NCBI GenBank assembly: GCA_964511965.1
Contig: CAZEGF010000055.1
Coordinates: 1 to 5,929 of the forward strand
Length of the DNA stretch: 5,929 nt
Reading direction: 5' to 3'
Origin: JAUSNA01 sp964511965
Lineage (GTDB): Bacteria; Patescibacteriota; Microgenomatia; Levybacterales; GWA1-39-11
The notes below the pieces were generated by a model that worked only from the letters and a program-made list of their open reading frames with translations, was not told the DNA's origin and did no database searches. This document shows, piece by piece, positions 5,130 to 5,929 of the stretch. A program made the position numbers and the translations under genes. Every line of letters begins with the position of its first letter. Within the stretch, counting starts at the first letter, position 1.

Positions 5130-5137
5130 TCACCTCC
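5130..5137 (-). promoter_or_regulatory. Perfect Shine-Dalgarno of rplL
   Basis: GGAGGTGA on the minus strand (5137 to 5130) is the full eight-base complement of the usual 16S rRNA 3' end, nine bases before ATG. No other complete gene in the window has an SD. It fits the need for several L7/L12 copies per L10 from one mRNA. Confidence 0.9.
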
Positions 5138-5146
5138 AATTCTTGC

Positions 5147-5256
5147 TAAATTCGAAATCCGAAATTCGAAATTCGAAACAATCCCAAAATCTCAATTTTA
5201 TAGTGTTTGAAACTTTTGAATTTGTTTCGTGCTTCGAAATTAGTGCTTCGTGATTC
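5147..5256. repeat. TCGAAAT repeat spacer between rplJ and rplL
   Basis: Four consecutive 7-bp units occupy 5152-5179 (TCGAAAT, CCGAAAT, TCGAAAT, TCGAAAC). Farther right, GTGCTTCG occurs twice (5229-5236 and 5243-5250), flanking CGAAATTA, with inverted TTTCG/CGAAA motifs throughout. The block lies inside the rplJ-rplL transcript and so would be transcribed as a structured spacer. No coding frame or terminator T-tract is seen. Confidence 0.7.
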
Positions 5257-5775
5257 TTAAGCGCCTGCCTTCTTTTTCTCTATAGCGCTTAGTAATTGTG
5301 CTAATTTCTGAGTGTTGAAGTTAAGATCATATACAAGACTCGTAATAGGAGAGTTCAAAAGACCCAAAAGTTTTGCAATAAGAACCTCTTTCGGAGGAAT
5401 AGTTGAAAGTTGCGTTACCATTCCCTCTTCGATTATTGAATTCTCAAATATTCCAAATTTTATAGTTGGAAGTTGGTATTTTTTATTGAATGCGACAAGT
5501 GCCTTTGCTGCGGAAATTGGATCCTCATAAGCAAAAATTACTGCGTGTGGACCTTTGAGTCGATCTGATGCTTCAATTTTTTTATCGGCAAGTGCAATAT
5601 TTACCAGTGTATTTTTGAGAACTGCAATTTCTGCTTTCGCATTTGTGAGTTCATGGCGGAATTCCTCAAGTTGAATATGGGTAAGTCCGGCATAATCTAC
5701 CATAAAGATAGCTTGAGCCTTTTCGACTTTTTCCTTTATTTCTGCCAAACTTTCTATGTTTTTTTGTGATGCCAT
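5257..5775 (-). CDS. rplJ: Ribosomal protein L10 (uL10)
   Basis: The base of the ribosomal stalk: it binds 23S rRNA next to L11 and carries L7/L12 dimers on its C-terminal helix. The 172 residues have the usual length. The N-terminal RNA-binding domain includes FMVDYAGLTHIQLEEFRHEL (24-43), KAEIAVLKNTLVNIAL (47-62) and LKGPHAVIFAYEDPISAAKAL (73-93). The C-terminal part (about 145-172) is the helix that binds L7/L12, ending in KKKAGA. The ATG at 5775 is the only sensible start and has no SD. The gene is preceded by an L10-type leader RNA and a terminator hairpin, so its expression, and that of rplL, is probably controlled by free L10-L7/L12 complex. Confidence 0.96.
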   Translation of the reverse strand: MASQKNIESLAEIKEKVEKAQAIFMVDYAGLTHIQLEEFRHELTNAKAEIAVLKNTLVNIALADKKIEASDRLKGPHAVIFAYEDPISAAKALVAFNKKYQLPTIKFGIFENSIIEEGMVTQLSTIPPKEVLIAKLLGLLNSPITSLVYDLNFNTQKLAQLLSAIEKKKAGA

Positions 5776-5885
5776 ATTAATTTAGTTTGTAGTTAGTAGT
5801 ACGTAGTTTGTAGAAAGCATAAAAAAAGCACTTCCAAAGAAGTGCCCGAACTATAATCTATAAACTACAGACTATAAACTAACAT
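5776..5885. repeat. TATAAAC/TAGTTTG repeats in the rplJ leader
   Basis: This is the same repeat family as in the spacer before def, including the exact 16-mer TATAATCTATAAACTA at 5852-5867 and a further ACTATAAACTA at 5871-5881. On the rplJ side the related forms TAGTTTGTAG (5783-5792 and 5804-5813) appear. GTAGTTTGTAG (5803-5813) and CTATAAACTAC (5858-5868) are inverted repeats with one mismatch, placed on either side of the attenuator hairpin. Confidence 0.6.
5820..5845 (-). terminator. Intrinsic terminator / attenuator upstream of rplJ
   Basis: On the minus strand the stem GCACTTC (5845 to 5839) pairs with GAAGTGC (5834 to 5828) around a TTTG loop and is followed by seven T (5827 to 5821). 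It lies 45 bases before the rplJ ATG and downstream of the L10-type leader, so it must be bypassed to express rplJ-rplL from a promoter upstream of the leader. That makes it a probable attenuator. The plus strand has no T-tract after the stem. Confidence 0.8.
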
Positions 5886-5888
5886 TTC

Positions 5889-5929
5889 CCTCGGCAAGAC
5901 TTAATTTATGCTTGCTGTCTTTGGATCTA
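5889..5929 (-). promoter_or_regulatory. Ribosomal protein L10 leader RNA (cut by window edge)
   Basis: Read on the minus strand from the right edge, AGACAGCAAG (5920 to 5911), a 12-base segment CATAAATTAAGT, then CTTGCCGAGG (5898 to 5889). GCAAG pairs with CTTGC, and the conserved AGACAG and CCGAGG flank the helix. This matches my recollection of the bacterial L10 leader, a kink-turn element bound by the L10-(L12) complex that mimics its 23S rRNA site and represses rplJ-rplL. Its position just upstream of rplJ is as expected. The outer stem and the promoter lie beyond the window. Confidence 0.75.

Noticed and set aside
5152..5179. CRISPR-like tandem repeats
   Set aside because: Units are 7 bp with no spacers, so this is a simple short tandem repeat.
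4894..5253. 119-codon plus-strand open frame antisense to rplL
   Set aside because: It mirrors the Ala-rich hinge of L7/L12 and runs into the repeat spacer; the opposite strand encodes an unmistakable rplL.
5312..5530. Plus-strand 72-codon frame inside rplJ
   Set aside because: Antisense shadow of a clear L10 gene.

Overview
The window is AT-rich bacterial DNA using the standard code. It looks like a reduced-genome lineage of the Patescibacteria / candidate phyla radiation (CPR) type. The reasons are a compact mix of housekeeping and unrecognised genes, a short methionyl-tRNA formyltransferase, starts lacking a Shine-Dalgarno (SD) site that sit directly downstream of -10 hexamers, and AT-rich intergenic spacers built from 7-bp repeat units. 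The lineage is an inference; the gene identities are read from the proteins.

Left part (1-1339, + strand): the C-terminal end of a TPR protein, an AT-rich repeat spacer, then peptide deformylase (def) with all three catalytic motifs. Middle (1336-3948): an unrecognised 356-residue soluble protein on the minus strand and an unrecognised 212-residue protein on the plus strand diverge from a 46-bp region that is a near-perfect inverted repeat of two -10 promoter elements. The 212-residue gene is followed after 2 bp by methionyl-tRNA formyltransferase (fmt). So the two enzymes that put the formyl group on the initiator tRNA and later remove it from the nascent chain lie together but are separated by an unknown divergent pair.

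Right part (3945-5929, minus strand): reading leftward from the right edge come an L10-type ribosomal leader RNA, an intrinsic terminator that would act as an attenuator, rplJ (L10), rplL (L7/L12), a bidirectional terminator, the decayed 3' end of a second rplL, a second terminator, an unrecognised 76-residue protein and rpmB (zinc-ribbon L28). This is the stalk-protein operon under probable L10 autoregulation, followed by two independently promoted small genes.

Points of most interest: (1) the rplL remnant still encodes the last residues of L7/L12 with mostly different synonymous codons, is interrupted by a twin-hairpin insert, and keeps its own terminator; (2) a recurring promoter layout of -10 hexamer, six bases, then ATG, implying leaderless mRNAs, while rplL alone has a perfect 8-base SD; (3) an L10 leader with a downstream attenuator; (4) a repeat-derived peptide inside Fmt; (5) the palindromic divergent promoter of two unknown genes.
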